This document shows, in pieces, positions 1-11,342 of a stretch of 64,000 nucleotides of DNA. The translations under genes and the position numbers were made by a program. The stretch spans positions 1,141,314-1,205,313 of the forward strand of contig KL647290.1 of assembly GCA_000727475.1 (NCBI GenBank), read 5' to 3'. The notes beneath the pieces were generated by a model. That model searched no databases and was not told the origin of the DNA. It was given only the letters and a program-made list of their open reading frames with translations. Source of the stretch: Sarcocystis neurona (taxonomy: Eukaryota; Apicomplexa; Conoidasida; Eucoccidiorida; Sarcocystidae). Within the stretch, counting starts at the first letter, position 1, and the number at the start of each line of letters is the position of its first letter.

Positions 1-3000
1 TTGTCTACTGGCACCTCTCGGAAGAGTAGGCAACCCGTGTACTATTCAGTCTCACTGAAGCAAGCACCACCATACGAAGGCGTCGACGGACCACTACGTG
101 ACAGCGTAACTGTCTGACCGTGTCGTCGAGTGTATGTCATACCAGGGGAAACGTCGTGACCCACTCGTATCATGCACATATCGTCTGTGTATATGTCTGA
201 CTGCTATGTCGCGTGCATTTTCATATTCCACAATGAGCTCCTTCGGATTATACATACGCGAGTTGTACATCCGCCACATCCTCTTCTTCCCTCACGACTG
301 ACTGACTCGTGATGATAGAGAGAGCTAGAGATCCTCCAGCCGCAACAGCCACCAGAATGTCTCGCGGGAAAGGAACACGTACATACAAATGCATATATAC
401 GCAGGTATCTGAGTGGCACAGAGGACTGAAGTCGATTTCGGGGACGTCCACGACTGGCGAAATCTGTCCTCTTGCATGCGGTCGAGCTGATGTTTCGCCC
501 TGTGGTTGTAAACAGCAGATGGACTGCTTTACTCATCGAGGTGCTTTGTCTACTTGTCCAGAACGGAGTAAGCGGCGCTACGGTGTTTATGACGTTGAGG
601 GCGCCTGACGTAGTCACCTGTCTTCGACAGCAAAAGTATGTGGGATAGAAACCAGTGGGCGCGCGCAAAGGGATGCCATCCCGCTTCTGCACGCGCGTGG
701 ATAAACCGATCCAAACGCGAAATTCTGCATAGTTTTCAAACCGTAACAGGGGTAGAAGTAGTGTACCGCAGGGGGTGAAGAACCGAAATCTGGGATCTGC
801 TGGCTACGTGCAGACACGATGTCGATACCGGGGTCCAGCTTTATGCAACACTCAAATGCCTCAATGCAAATTCGAAGAGGGTAAGGCTGTGGAGCGACGG
901 GCAGCAACTACAAACGGTCTCTGCCGCAGACATCGGTATCAACAGGATTGACAGTCAACTGTCCTTGACACTTTGCTGCTGTAGAGACACGTGGTTGCTA
1001 GCTGCAGAATTACTTATGCACATCTCCGTCCACGTCATCGCTTGGGTTAGGCGCAGACCTGCTGCTGCTGCTGCAGGCCACTAGCGGATTTATTACCGGA
1101 GCGAAAACACGGATGCTGGTGTTCAAGTCTTTATGGCTGGCATGAAGGAAAAGGAAACATCGCCGAGCATACGATAGAGATCCATTCGCACAATGATCCT
1201 CGTAGTGCTGCGTGACGCATGATGCTGTCTGCCACTCTCGCAACTACACTCCGTTTCCACACCTGCAAGAGCCTCTTACGTTAAGGACGTGTATGTCAGA
1301 GTGCCTGCACCTGTAGAGAAGAGTTTAATCCAGGTAAGTTCACATGCACAGGTTTAGCCATATCTGCCGCGGCGGTAGCAGATCCATTTACGCGTTACAG
1401 TACACCTTTTTTCTTCGTGTGAAAGTGTTGAACACGGTAAGCGTTCGTTACGCAACCCCCTGTCTGCGAATAGAAGTGTCGAACACGATAAACGTATGGT
1501 CTCACTACAGAAAAGTAGCCCAGGGAGAACTGCACTTACTTACACGTACGTGTACACAGCTGCAGCGGGGTCTGCACAAAAAGCACATCTCGTTTCACGT
1601 GGCAATTCGCGTTTAACGAATGTAGAAATGTCTTATGAAAGCCTGACTTTCCAGTAGTAGACGCACGGATGCGTAACTTTTGCAGCCATGAGGAGCGTCT
1701 CATCGAAAAGCAGTCCAATAAAACAGAGCACCACAAACTCAATCGTATTGTGGAACAGTGTGGAGCCAGAAGCCAGCCGGAATGATATATATATATACAT
1801 ACATGCATATCTATCTTGTGAAGACACGTCTATGCGGAAGACTGTGCACGTCGGCTTGTGTGTGGGTCACCCCAACATCTTCGGTCATCAGACGGCAACA
1901 CAACTGTTGGATCCTACTGTAACAAACGGAAAAAATGGACTTTGGTGCTTGTTTATGCAAGTAATGAAATGTATCCTGCCGACGCAGCTTTGCTTCATTT
2001 GTAAGAGTGATGGTAAATGTGTGCAATCCATTGGCACTGCAGACGCACTACCCCAGCGTGCTTAAAGAGGCGAATGGCTTTTGACAAGTGTGACGAATAC
2101 GGTGCACAAGTCAAAGGCTTGTCAATGTCTAGGAAGACAGGGAGGTAAGTACGCCTAAAAAAATGGAAGGAAAAACACACTTCAACGTTTCCGGCGAAGG
2201 TAAATCGCTTATGGTGGTCATGGCGAATAGGTCGGTCCCGAACGTGCTTTCACAAGTCGCTCATTTGTGCCGATTCCAGCATCCCGGACGAGAATTCAAA
2301 CCCACAAACACCAGCTACTTCACAAGCGTCTACCTGAGCGAGGATTCTATTGAATAGCAGGAGAGTGGCAATTGTTCAGCAGCCGTCTTTCACAACGAGA
2401 CAACGTTCTCCTCAAACATCTGTATCTACACAGAGCTATTCATTTAAGCAGACGGTGTGTGTGCGCTTATATGCACTTATGCAAGTAGACGCTTTAAAAG
2501 TAGGTGACAGACTTGGAAATAGTTGTAATAATCCTTCATCGGAGAAGCGTGCAAGCAGACCTGCTCCGTAATATTGATAGCGATGGGAAGAGGCGGTCAA
2601 ATCTGTGAGCGGCTGCGAGGACGAAAGCTAGAAATTAGTATGCGAAGCTCCTGAGAGGAGTCTAAGAGAAATTCTCAAAACAGATATAGTGGAGGAGACT
2701 CGAAAACACGTACACAATTTCGTAGGGAGTCCTCTTTCCATAATATCCAGCTATACGCAGTTGGCCTCGGAAACGGTGGTAGGTCGGAAGGAAGTACGTG
2801 AACACGAAGAAAGAGCAGAAGTCCGAGGGCACAGAGAAAGATGACGTGCCCGCTTGAGATAATTGTCCGTAAAAGGTTAATGTGTGCGTACGAGAAACAA
2901 ACGAAGTGGTGAAATAGGTGAGCACATACTGGGTAGTACAGTCGGAATTTCTACATGGGAAGCGCCCCTCCGGTGGCTCCTACGCGTTGCGTAGATGTCG

Positions 3001-4218
3001 CCTGAAACCGTATATTAGTACATTTGAATGTTTTCTCATACAAGCGTGTTCAGCGATACCTGTATATATATGCATATATATATATATATACATACATACA
3101 TACACATACATATGTACACGACTGTGGTCGGCACAACCGCATGCGTATTAACCGATTGAAGACGTAGGCGCTGACCGATGAATCAGCACTGGAGAGTAAA
3201 AAATAGGATAGGTGGATCATCAAAGAAAGGTGTGCTTCTCAAGAATACGCGAGGACAGGACGAAAACCATCCTCGTGGTCGTCGCCATTCATGCATGGAG
3301 GCGCGCATACAGGCATTGAGCATTCAGACTGAGCATGCACGGTAGTGGGTCGAAATGACAGAGCCTTACACCGAGACCAACGTGTGAAAAATGCGGTCAC
3401 GAAATAATCACGCGTAATTTTCTTTTCCTCTGCTTTTTTTCACCTGCTTTCGACATCGTGCAAGTCCGTGCCTTTTTTTTAGAGCGTACACTGGGGATTT
3501 CGCACCTTGGTGTCAGACCGTAAGCCTTCGATGATGTCCTTTTTGTTTCCACTTTTGCCCTTCAGTCTCTTCCTTCTTTCCGTGATGCTCTCCTCAAAAT
3601 ACTATCACGTAACATTTCCCATTCTTGCCCTTGTTCTGCGTTGACACATTGCAAGTTCCTGGTGCTGAATTTATTGACAGGCCAGCACAAGGGGGAGAGC
3701 AATTCGTGCCAAGGTCTTTTTTTGTCCACCTGTAGCACTGTTGCAGAAAGGAGCATTCTTTCTTCCTTCCAGCTTGTCTTTGCCTTTCCCGTGGTCCTCG
3801 CCACCACATACATTTTCACCTCTTCCTTCACTGTGATTTTCCCGTTTCACCCTCGTGAAGACGCCAGCACAAGTCAGCCTTTCAGCTGTCAGCATCGCAG
3901 CCTGCAACAAGCGCCAGTCCGGGAAACTCCAGTAGGGGATGTAAGAAGTGACAACGTCCACTCGTGAGAAATAAAACTCCGTGGTTCGTCCCTCGTGTAA
4001 ACTGGGTGAAAGGGAGGCCAGCGCGTTTTCGCGGTCCAGTTGTGAGCTCGCCACTCTCCTCTCTCGCCGCCTTCGGGTTTTCCGGCCGGTTCACTGTGCG
4101 ATCCTTTCCGCGGTGTCTTGCTTATCGACTATTTTCTCCTGCACTCCCCGTTCGTGAACGACTTACACTTCGACAGGAACTTTCATCTCCCGCACGGTAT
4201 TTTCCCGCTTCTGTGAGG
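1..4218. other. Repeat-poor region, no supported gene
   Basis: Stop-free stretches here are short (the longest about 160 codons, on the minus strand near 204-692) and none shows a recognisable domain, signal peptide or convincing splice pattern. A short (TA)n/(CATA)n tract lies at about 3060-3115. The last few hundred bases are the presumed 5' flank and leader of the Hub1/UBL5 gene. I cannot exclude small exons of an unrecognised gene. Confidence 0.5.
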
Positions 4219-5707
4219 ATGATCGAAATAATTTTGAACGACCGTCTGGGGAGGAAGATTCGCGTAAAATGCAATCCAGACGATACGGTTGGAGATTTGA
4301 AAAAACTTGTGGCTGCCCAATGCGGTAAGTTTTGAATCCACATACGCGTCGTGTCACATTCCTCTACATACATGGATACAACCTGCTGAATAAGGATATG
4401 TTTGTGCACCTTACGTGCGTGCAAGCCGGCACATGCATAAGTAATATGCTTCCATACACTCTCCACAGACACGCATTTTCGTACACACAAAGCATACGGC
4501 TAGACGTGGCGTGTGTATGTGTACTCATCTCGATGTGTGAAGACAAAGTTGCGAATCCTGAGCGTGATAATCTGCAGAGGACACACAGGGCACGCGTGTA
4601 GGCGTGTGTGTCTACCGATACAGGTAAATATATTTACATCTGCAGAGTACTGTAGCGAGGTCGTATACACATATCTTTTAAGTATAAGGACGTCTGTGTG
4701 TGTGGGTCTACGAGTGAGCGGTTCTATGTGTCTGTGCAGGTTGCCGAGCTCCCCACGTAACAGGTGCAGGCGTGACACCTGCGTAGGGGTTGCTCGTCAT
4801 GTACGCCACATGTGCAGCCCCACGTGTAGGTCACTGTCTCTCTCTACGTATATTCGTGTACGCTGCGCCGCGTGTATTGCATAGGAAACCCTCTTACGGC
4901 AGTGTTGTGCGTATGCATAGATGTTGACGTATTATATATGGGTGTAGACATGTGGCTATACGAGGTGTGCGTATACAGACACGGGCGTATACGGTGTTAA
5001 TAGATTATATTTATGTACACATACATACGGACGGCGTACTGGCACCCTGCTAGTGGTATTTTTGTGAGTGGGTGGGCAGTACACAGCAGATATAGACACA
5101 CGTAACATGTCTCCCTCCATATGTCTCGCTCACAAATGTATATATGTAGGACTCCAACGTGTGAGCATTTTGTTTGCCTAAGCACGCGTGTGCTTGCACC
5201 CAGCTGGACGTCCGATTTCTCTGCAGACATATCTATTGCACAGAACACAGCGAATCTACTGCGCGTGCACGAGCTGCTGCCCACGGGTGAGACGCAGCGC
5301 TCTCCGCTCTCTCAGCTTCTCTTTTTTTTTGTCTGCGTCTCTCTCTGTGTGTGCGCTTCTCCCTTCGAGTGTATCTCGTTCTCTCTATGTTTTTCTTCCG
5401 TGTCAGCAGTTCTAAAGTGTTTGACTATTGCGCATGCTTGGCCTGTGACTACGACTACTACTACTTCTTCGACTCTCCGCTGGGGAGAGCTGCGCTGCGC
5501 GTGTGGCGTCTAGGGAAAAGTGGGGAGAGTCTCACCAATCGGTCACTTGTTGCGCGCGATGCTGTCTGTGCCTCGTCTCGCGTCTCCCCAGGCACGAGGC
5601 CGGATAAAATTCGGATCCAGAAGTGGTACACTATTTACAAGGATCACATCACTCTGGAGGACTACGAAATTCACGACGGCATGGGGCTCGAGCTGTACTA
5701 CAACTAA
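4219..5707 (+). CDS. UBL5: Hub1/UBL5 ubiquitin-like protein, two exons
   Basis: Exons are 4219-4324 and 5592-5707, joined by a GT-AG intron (gtaagt donor at 4325, cccag acceptor ending at 5591). The split codon is G|GC, giving Gly36. The spliced product is 73 residues, the usual length for Hub1/UBL5. It starts [18 protein letters not shown], continues with [12 protein letters not shown], then [19 protein letters not shown], and ends ELYYN. The di-tyrosine end in place of a Gly-Gly tail is the family hallmark: Hub1 binds partners without classical conjugation. Asp22, the position that contacts HIND motifs of spliceosomal Snu66-type proteins in yeast and human, is present. Known role: a spliceosome-associated modifier of 5' splice-site use, acting in the nucleus. 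The ATG at 4219 gives the canonical N terminus. I compared with the human protein from memory; no alignment was run. Confidence 0.95.
4325..5591 (+). other. Single 1267-bp intron of the Hub1/UBL5 gene
   Basis: Donor gtaagt and acceptor cccag. The interior is rich in TG/TA-type simple sequence (gtgtgt, tatacac) with a pyrimidine-rich tail from about 5310 to 5400 (ctctctc). No exon-like segment is needed, because the Hub1 protein is complete without it. Confidence 0.9.
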
Positions 5708-5721
5708 CAAACTGCGTGCCT

Positions 5722-5790
5722 GGAGAAATTGCAGCGCGGGGGGACATCGCACTCCGTGGGGAGATCTCACTGCGGGGGAAGACTGCGCTG
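5722..5790 (+). repeat. 18-bp tandem repeat just 3' of the UBL5 stop
   Basis: Almost four 18-bp units. In one frame they read GEIAAR, GDIALR, GEISLR, GKTAL, and many of the differences between units are third-position changes (GGA/GGG, ATT/ATC, CGG/CGT). The array begins 15 bp after the UBL5 stop codon. Confidence 0.7.
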
Positions 5791-6102
5791 ATGGACGTGC
5801 AGCTGTCGCGCGAACTCCTGGGACGACACGCGCGTTTATACACGGACAGAGTTTCTCTCTTCGAAGTGGAAGACAGCGATCTGCCCTGCAGCAGGTGCAG
5901 CTGGTGCTTCTCCGCAGCAGCCCGGCGCAGAGACGCGCGCACCCGCGAGTGCCGCAGTAGCAGGAAGCAAGGACTTACTGTCCGGGAGACGTCGGACGCG
6001 GACCGCACTGCAGTGCAGGTGTTGCAGCCGCTGCAGCTCTCGAAGAAAAAACAGCTGCTGGTGTCGTTTTGGACGCACTACACACACTTTTCGCATTTCT
6101 AG
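5791..6102 (+). CDS. Possible small ORF downstream of UBL5, unrecognised
   Basis: An ATG at 5791, in the same frame as the 18-bp repeat before it, opens 103 codons to a stop at 6100-6102. The product starts MDVQLSRELLGRHARLYTD, has a Cys pair (CSRC) and a basic middle. The frame is also open upstream through the repeat and across UBL5 exon 2 in another frame. It could be a separate small gene, an exon of one, or 3' UTR of UBL5. I do not recognise a family. Confidence 0.25.
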   Translation: MDVQLSRELLGRHARLYTDRVSLFEVEDSDLPCSRCSWCFSAAARRRDARTRECRSSRKQGLTVRETSDADRTAVQVLQPLQLSKKKQLLVSFWTHYTHFSHF

Positions 6103-6704
6103 AGTAAACGCGCGCCAAAATTCTTCTTAGGAGCTATGTCGCGCTGAGAGATCTGCCTTTTTCTCTCTTCGAGAAGCCTCACGTACATGCACACGGGTTA
6201 ACGACCGCAAGAATACCTCGAAGTTCCTGCTCACTTCTCTTCATAAGTCGTCGTCCGTGCTGTTCAGTTGCGGTTTCGCAAAACACACAGAGACAGGGAG
6301 AAAAGTAGAACTTTCGCAAGACGTGTTGTGCCTGCGCTGTGTCACGAGGTGAACAGGAGTCACTTTCAGGGAAGAGGTACTGCGTATGCAGGCAGTTCAC
6401 TTTCCCCCAGTGTCGACATGTCTGCGTAGCGTGCTCGAGTGTTCCTCTTCGTGTCCCCTGGATTGAGCGGCCGCGGTGTCCGTGATGCGCTGCCGACGGT
6501 CGACGGGGAGGGCTTTAGCTGACGGTAGAAGGAGAGATGGCGAAGTTTCTAGGCGGACGACCTGAGGCTCCTTCCCTTGGTGAATGCACAACATGAGGCG
6601 TGGGCGGCGCGCGCGCGGCAGGGGGGGAATTCTGGCCGCAGGCGTAGCCGCAGAAGGTAAGTTGTTTTTTAGTGAACTTCGGCGTGTGGGCTGCGGACGG
6701 GGGG

Positions 6705-6727
6705 CTGGGGGGGGGGGGGGGAGCGGG
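6705..6727 (+). repeat. Long G run, quadruplex-prone
   Basis: A run of more than a dozen consecutive G, flanked by further G blocks (ggggg ct ... gagcgggg). It is capable of intramolecular G-quadruplex formation on the plus strand; run length may be affected by sequencing error. Confidence 0.6.
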
Positions 6728-7794
6728 GTGCGCGGGATATTCGCAAACGTTTACGCACAGGTGGAGACGACTACCAGAATCCTAGGCATGCGTTTCTGCA
6801 CAGGTGTCTTTGAGTCGTCTCAGCACGTGCATGCGGGATAAATTGATTTTGTCGTGTTTATCGATGTGAAAAAAAGGTTCACACTTCGTCCGCGTCTGTC
6901 GGAGTCGTTTTTTTGCAAAGGTGTGGGCACGCCCTGGTCCCGGCGCGGAGCTGCGTCTCTCTCAAGCCCACGCCGGCACACAAATACCTACGCACACACA
7001 TATATAGTGCTGGGGAAGAGGAAGGCCAGCCCTTTCTCGTTACTACTACTGTAGTCGTGCGTGCAGCTGAACAATGTCAACAGTAGAGCTGTTAGAAGTT
7101 GTCACGGGTGGTCGCGCTCGACTCGTGTTGCACCCTTTTTTCGCTGGTATTCCGGCTACAGGTTCAAATGCTCGATGACCGCCGCATTTTAATAATTCCA
7201 TTGCAACTAGTACGACTACGAACAACAACACACGTGCTTGCAGGCAGGCGTCTGGCGCGCTGTTGTCCAATCTGCATGATCCCTCTCCACAGATGCAACG
7301 GGTCGCGGATATGCACACAAGAGTGAAGAGGCACTAAAATGCAAGCACCTTCCCAGCCGGACGTGTGTTAAAATGCCTGCTTGAGAAGGATCATTTGTTT
7401 GCCTGACACGGCTTGCTGTTTAAAAATCGCCTGAAGAGTTTCCCCACTGGCACGCGTGCCGCTTTTGGCTGCTTCGATCTTGGGCGCGCGCCTGTGTTTT
7501 TCCGCTGACCCCTTAACCTACCAAAAAGAGAATACAAAGGGGTAAAAAGGAGAATGTAACCCACCAGGCGCCTAGAAATACACTTTCCTAACGAAGCAGC
7601 TTCTTTCCAGAAGTGTGGAGAGAGCCCCTGCAGCAATTTTGAAATGCGCGTACTACTAAAAATCGGTGACACGTCCAAAATGGGGGAACATCCAGTAGAA
7701 TAGCACAGTCCTTACTCGCAATTGAAGCAGTTTCACGGTGGAAACTCTTCGAAATGAACGTCGAAGGCATAGGAACAGCGAGCCGTTAAAACTT

Positions 7795-8320
7795 CTGCTC
7801 AGGCGTTCTGAACATGCCGGCTACACTCCGACAAGATGCATCAAAGGTAAACGTGTGTGCATACATTAATAGACACGTCCGTGTGCGGTGTTTACTCTGA
7901 CGAGCATACGACCCTACACTCCGACAAGATGCGCAAAAGATGTATGTATGTATATATATATAGAGAGACACGTTCCTGTGCGGTATATATATTTATATAT
8001 ATAAATAGACGCGTCCCTGCGCTGTGTTCGTTCTGAGGAGCACAACCCCCTACACTCCGACAGGATGCGTAAAAGATAGATGTGTGTATAGATAAATAGA
8101 CACCTTCCTGTACGGTGTTCGCTCTGACGAGCACGCGCCCCTACATTCCGACAAGATGCGTAAAAGATATATGTGTATATATAGACACGTTCCTGTGCGG
8201 TGTTCGCTCTGACGAGCCCGCGCCCCTACTCTCGGGCAATATGCGTAAAAGATACATGTGTGTGGATATAAAGACACGTCCCTGTGCGGTATTCGCTCTG
8301 ACACGCACGCGCCTTCGGTG
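7795..8320. repeat. Tandem satellite, unit about 85-93 bp, about 5 copies
   Basis: The core ctacactccgacaagatgc recurs near 7821, 7914, 8050, 8141 and 8226 (slightly degenerate). Each copy is followed by a gtaaaagat/tatatgtgtat stretch, then agacacgttcctgtgcggt and attcgctctgacgagc. Spacing is about 85-93 bp, except one unit of about 136 bp that carries an internal duplication of the agacgcgtccctg part. Confidence 0.85.
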
Positions 8321-11259
8321 CAGCCTCTTGAAAAAAAAATGCAGAGTGCAACAGTCAAGCAGCAGCAGTCCATTTCTTGTGTACGCGGCAGCAGGCCGCA
8401 TCAGTAGCACGAGGCAGGAGGAGCAGAGGCAAGGAGCAGCGGCCAGCAGCAGCAGATGCAGCATTATGCACAGCAGCAGCGTCTCTGCTGCAGCAGTTTG
8501 CAGTGGTTGCCGCAGCTGAGGTGTCGTTACTTTGCGCGTGGCCTGGACGTTGCCTCACGTCTCTTTCAGGTGTGGGCAGTGAGTCGTCCGTATGACTAGG
8601 TAGTATGCGCATATATCAATAGATGTAACTGCACACTGGTAGCTTCATGTCTTCCACATTATAAGGAGAGACACATGGATATACATATGTGCATATTCAC
8701 TTGTACCGAAAGGAATGTAAGGATACGTACATGCGCAGATGTTGAGTTTGTGCAGATGTATCAGGGTTACATGCAGGCAGAACCTGTAATAAAAAAGTAT
8801 TTGACACAGAGCAGTGCCCTCTTCACTTTCGCGCAGCTCTCGCGATACAGGTGTGGAGAGAAATAAATTTTGAGAAGTCGACGAATACTTACAGCCACGT
8901 GTATAAATACATACATGTATTCTGTGTTCATGTATATGTATATGAAGCGCAGACGTTTGTGTACATATATACATATATATATATCCACACACATATTAAC
9001 GTATTCTAGCTACACAATCATATATATATTAGTGTAATATATCTATGTATATTACACACATAGGTATAAATATATGCCCGACTCAGGGAAGCCTTATGTG
9101 CCGTTATTACCCTTACGGACATAGAAGTGAGATCTGCAGTGTGTATATTTATATGTACGTGCAAACGCATACACACGTGTGTGTAGGTGTCGCCCCTGAA
9201 TCTCCCTTCGCATTGTTTCAAGTATTCATACGTCCTGCTGCTAGTGGTATCGCGTGAAGAAGCAGTATAGAGGAAGGCGGCGGGCTGTTTCTTGTTGGAA
9301 CGCAGCACAGCGTAAGGTAGGGACGCTCGCGCGATAAGCAAGGAATTTGTCTTTTTAGTTGCTCATCCGTTCCTCAACAGGTAATCAAGTCACCCTAAAA
9401 CAGCAGCTTCTTCCGCCGCTGCAGACCCTTTCATTTTCGGGGCTCGTTCTCTTTCGCTTGAACTATTGATCAGCAGAGCGAGTTGTACGCCTCTGTTGAT
9501 GCGACGAAGAAAGTCCTCATGCACCGTAACTTTTTCTTCCTCTCCATATAGACAGGCGCAGTCACATCTAAGTCTCTACAGTCAGTCACTCTTTTCTTCC
9601 AACGTACGTAAAAATGCGCATGTGTATGCGCAGAAGAGCGTATGTATCTGTGCACGTGGGTGTCCGTATATTTCCACGCAGTCGAACTTATGTGCATCAA
9701 TACACATGCACACGCAAGATACACGAATGTATATAAGTATATATATGTAACTACAGTTGGTGAAACGTACGTGTATAGTACATGTGGAGATTCACTTGCT
9801 TGATTTCTTCGATAAAGAGGCGTAACTGTATCCACAAGCAGGTCTATTTGCACGCAGGTCGCGCGCAGACGTTGCAGCTGCGTGGTCGTACCGTAAATTA
9901 TACTTCGCTGACTCAAGAAGAAATACGGGTATCTAAGCACATATGCGTATATGTGTATACCGGTGCGTACATATATATACGCACATAAAAGCAGACAGAG
10001 AGAGAGACGTAGTGCTCTAGCTGTACACGGCGCTTGTGTTATTCAGTAACACTGGCGAGTCGCGCAGAAGAGAAAGAATTGTGAAGCAGCAAACGGACGT
10101 CTAATAAGACGCAGCGATGTGTTAACAGGGTTTTCGAAAAAGAATATCCACCTACTCAGGTGCGCGTTCGTACGTACCTATATGTCTACAGATAGACAGA
10201 AAGATACAGATTATATATCTAGAAAGAGAGATGAAGTGAGATACACAAACACGCGTGTACATTTATACACATATATATTTCTATATACGTAGGAGTGGAT
10301 ATATATATATATGTCAGACAAAGATGTCTCGTGTTCGACTGTATCTGTGGCAGTATACAGTAAACACACACATCTATACATAGCAACACCAAGCACTGTT
10401 CGAGCATGTATGTGTATATATATATATATATATGTATGTATAGATACACATAGAGAGAGAGAGCAAGAGCCAGAGGCAGATACACACATGTAGACGTACG
10501 TATACATATATATATATATACATATATATGTATATTGCAGCCACGAGTATAATGTCGCGCTTTCTTTTGTCAGTTTTTGCGCATGCACCGTGGACGAAGA
10601 AAGATAATGTGACTGCGAGACGTAGATGCACGAGGAGAGGGAGGAGTGTTGAAAGCGAGACGCGGAAGGAAAACTTCATTAAAAGAAATGACCGCTCTTC
10701 GCCCCCCCCCCTTCCCGCAGTGACACGTGAGCGGAGTAATAGAAGGCTGCTACATGTGAAGTCCGCATGAACCCCTGGCAGCTTCTGCGTACACAGCTTG
10801 TCTGCGTATGAAGTGACGCACACACAAAGAATTAAGGAAGTGTCTAACTGTGTCTATCAGATCTAAGAGACCGCTGCGTTGGCACCCTATACTGTCAATA
10901 CACATATACTTGTCTCTCTCTATATACAAATATACTGCAAAAGAAGCACACGCACAGGCTGTTTTCTATACACACACACACAGATACATGGGTATATATA
11001 GGAGAATTGTTTATCCGTATAGAGAAGGAATCGGGTAGACGGACGTTTTTGTGGATACCCTTGGATGTTTGTCTTGCTTTCATCTAGGCACGCCTAAGGC
11101 CGGATGTTTACAAATGTCTGCAGGCGTCGACGTAGAGACACGTGTATTCTTGCGTGTCAAAGCTGACGCGCAGCAGGTGGCTGAATCTGCAGGCTTCTTC
11201 CAGACAGCTCCTCGCCAAGAAATGCAGGAAAAAGGCCCCGCCGGAAGAAGGAACCGCTC

Positions 11260-11342
11260 TCAGCTCCTCTGCGAACAGACAGCTTCCGTCACCTGCGTTG
11301 GGCAGTCGGAAGGCTCGTGAGGCAGTTTCACCTGGGTACTCC
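11260..11342 (-). CDS. SAS-4/CPAP-like gene, exon 13: C-terminal exon
   Basis: Acceptor ttctcctctgcag, phase 1 in. It completes FPDG and continues [16 protein letters not shown], then [10 protein letters not shown] and a TGA at 11260-11262. An internal gtgacg after ACGCAG could be a further donor, in which case more exons follow; none was found. Confidence 0.6.

Larger units (their letters stand above)
5708..11259. other. Intergenic, repeat-rich, no supported gene
   Basis: Besides the small ORF at 5791 and the satellite at 7.8-8.3 kb, this stretch holds a long G run (about 6705-6727), a short CAG-rich patch (about 8355-8520), and (TA)n/(TATG)n tracts from about 8880 to 10530. Stop-free frames in the TA-rich part encode only Tyr/Ile/His-rich low complexity and look like repeat shadows. 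Confidence 0.5.

Noticed and set aside
7099..7326. Plus-strand frame with a Cys-rich end (CCPICMIPLHRC)
   Set aside because: Suggested a zinc-binding motif, but the spacing fits no known finger and there are no supporting exons.
10200..10830. Minus-strand frames encoding Tyr/Ile/Val-rich segments that look like membrane helices
   Set aside because: Produced by (TA)n/(TG)n; low complexity with no polar loops or conserved motifs.
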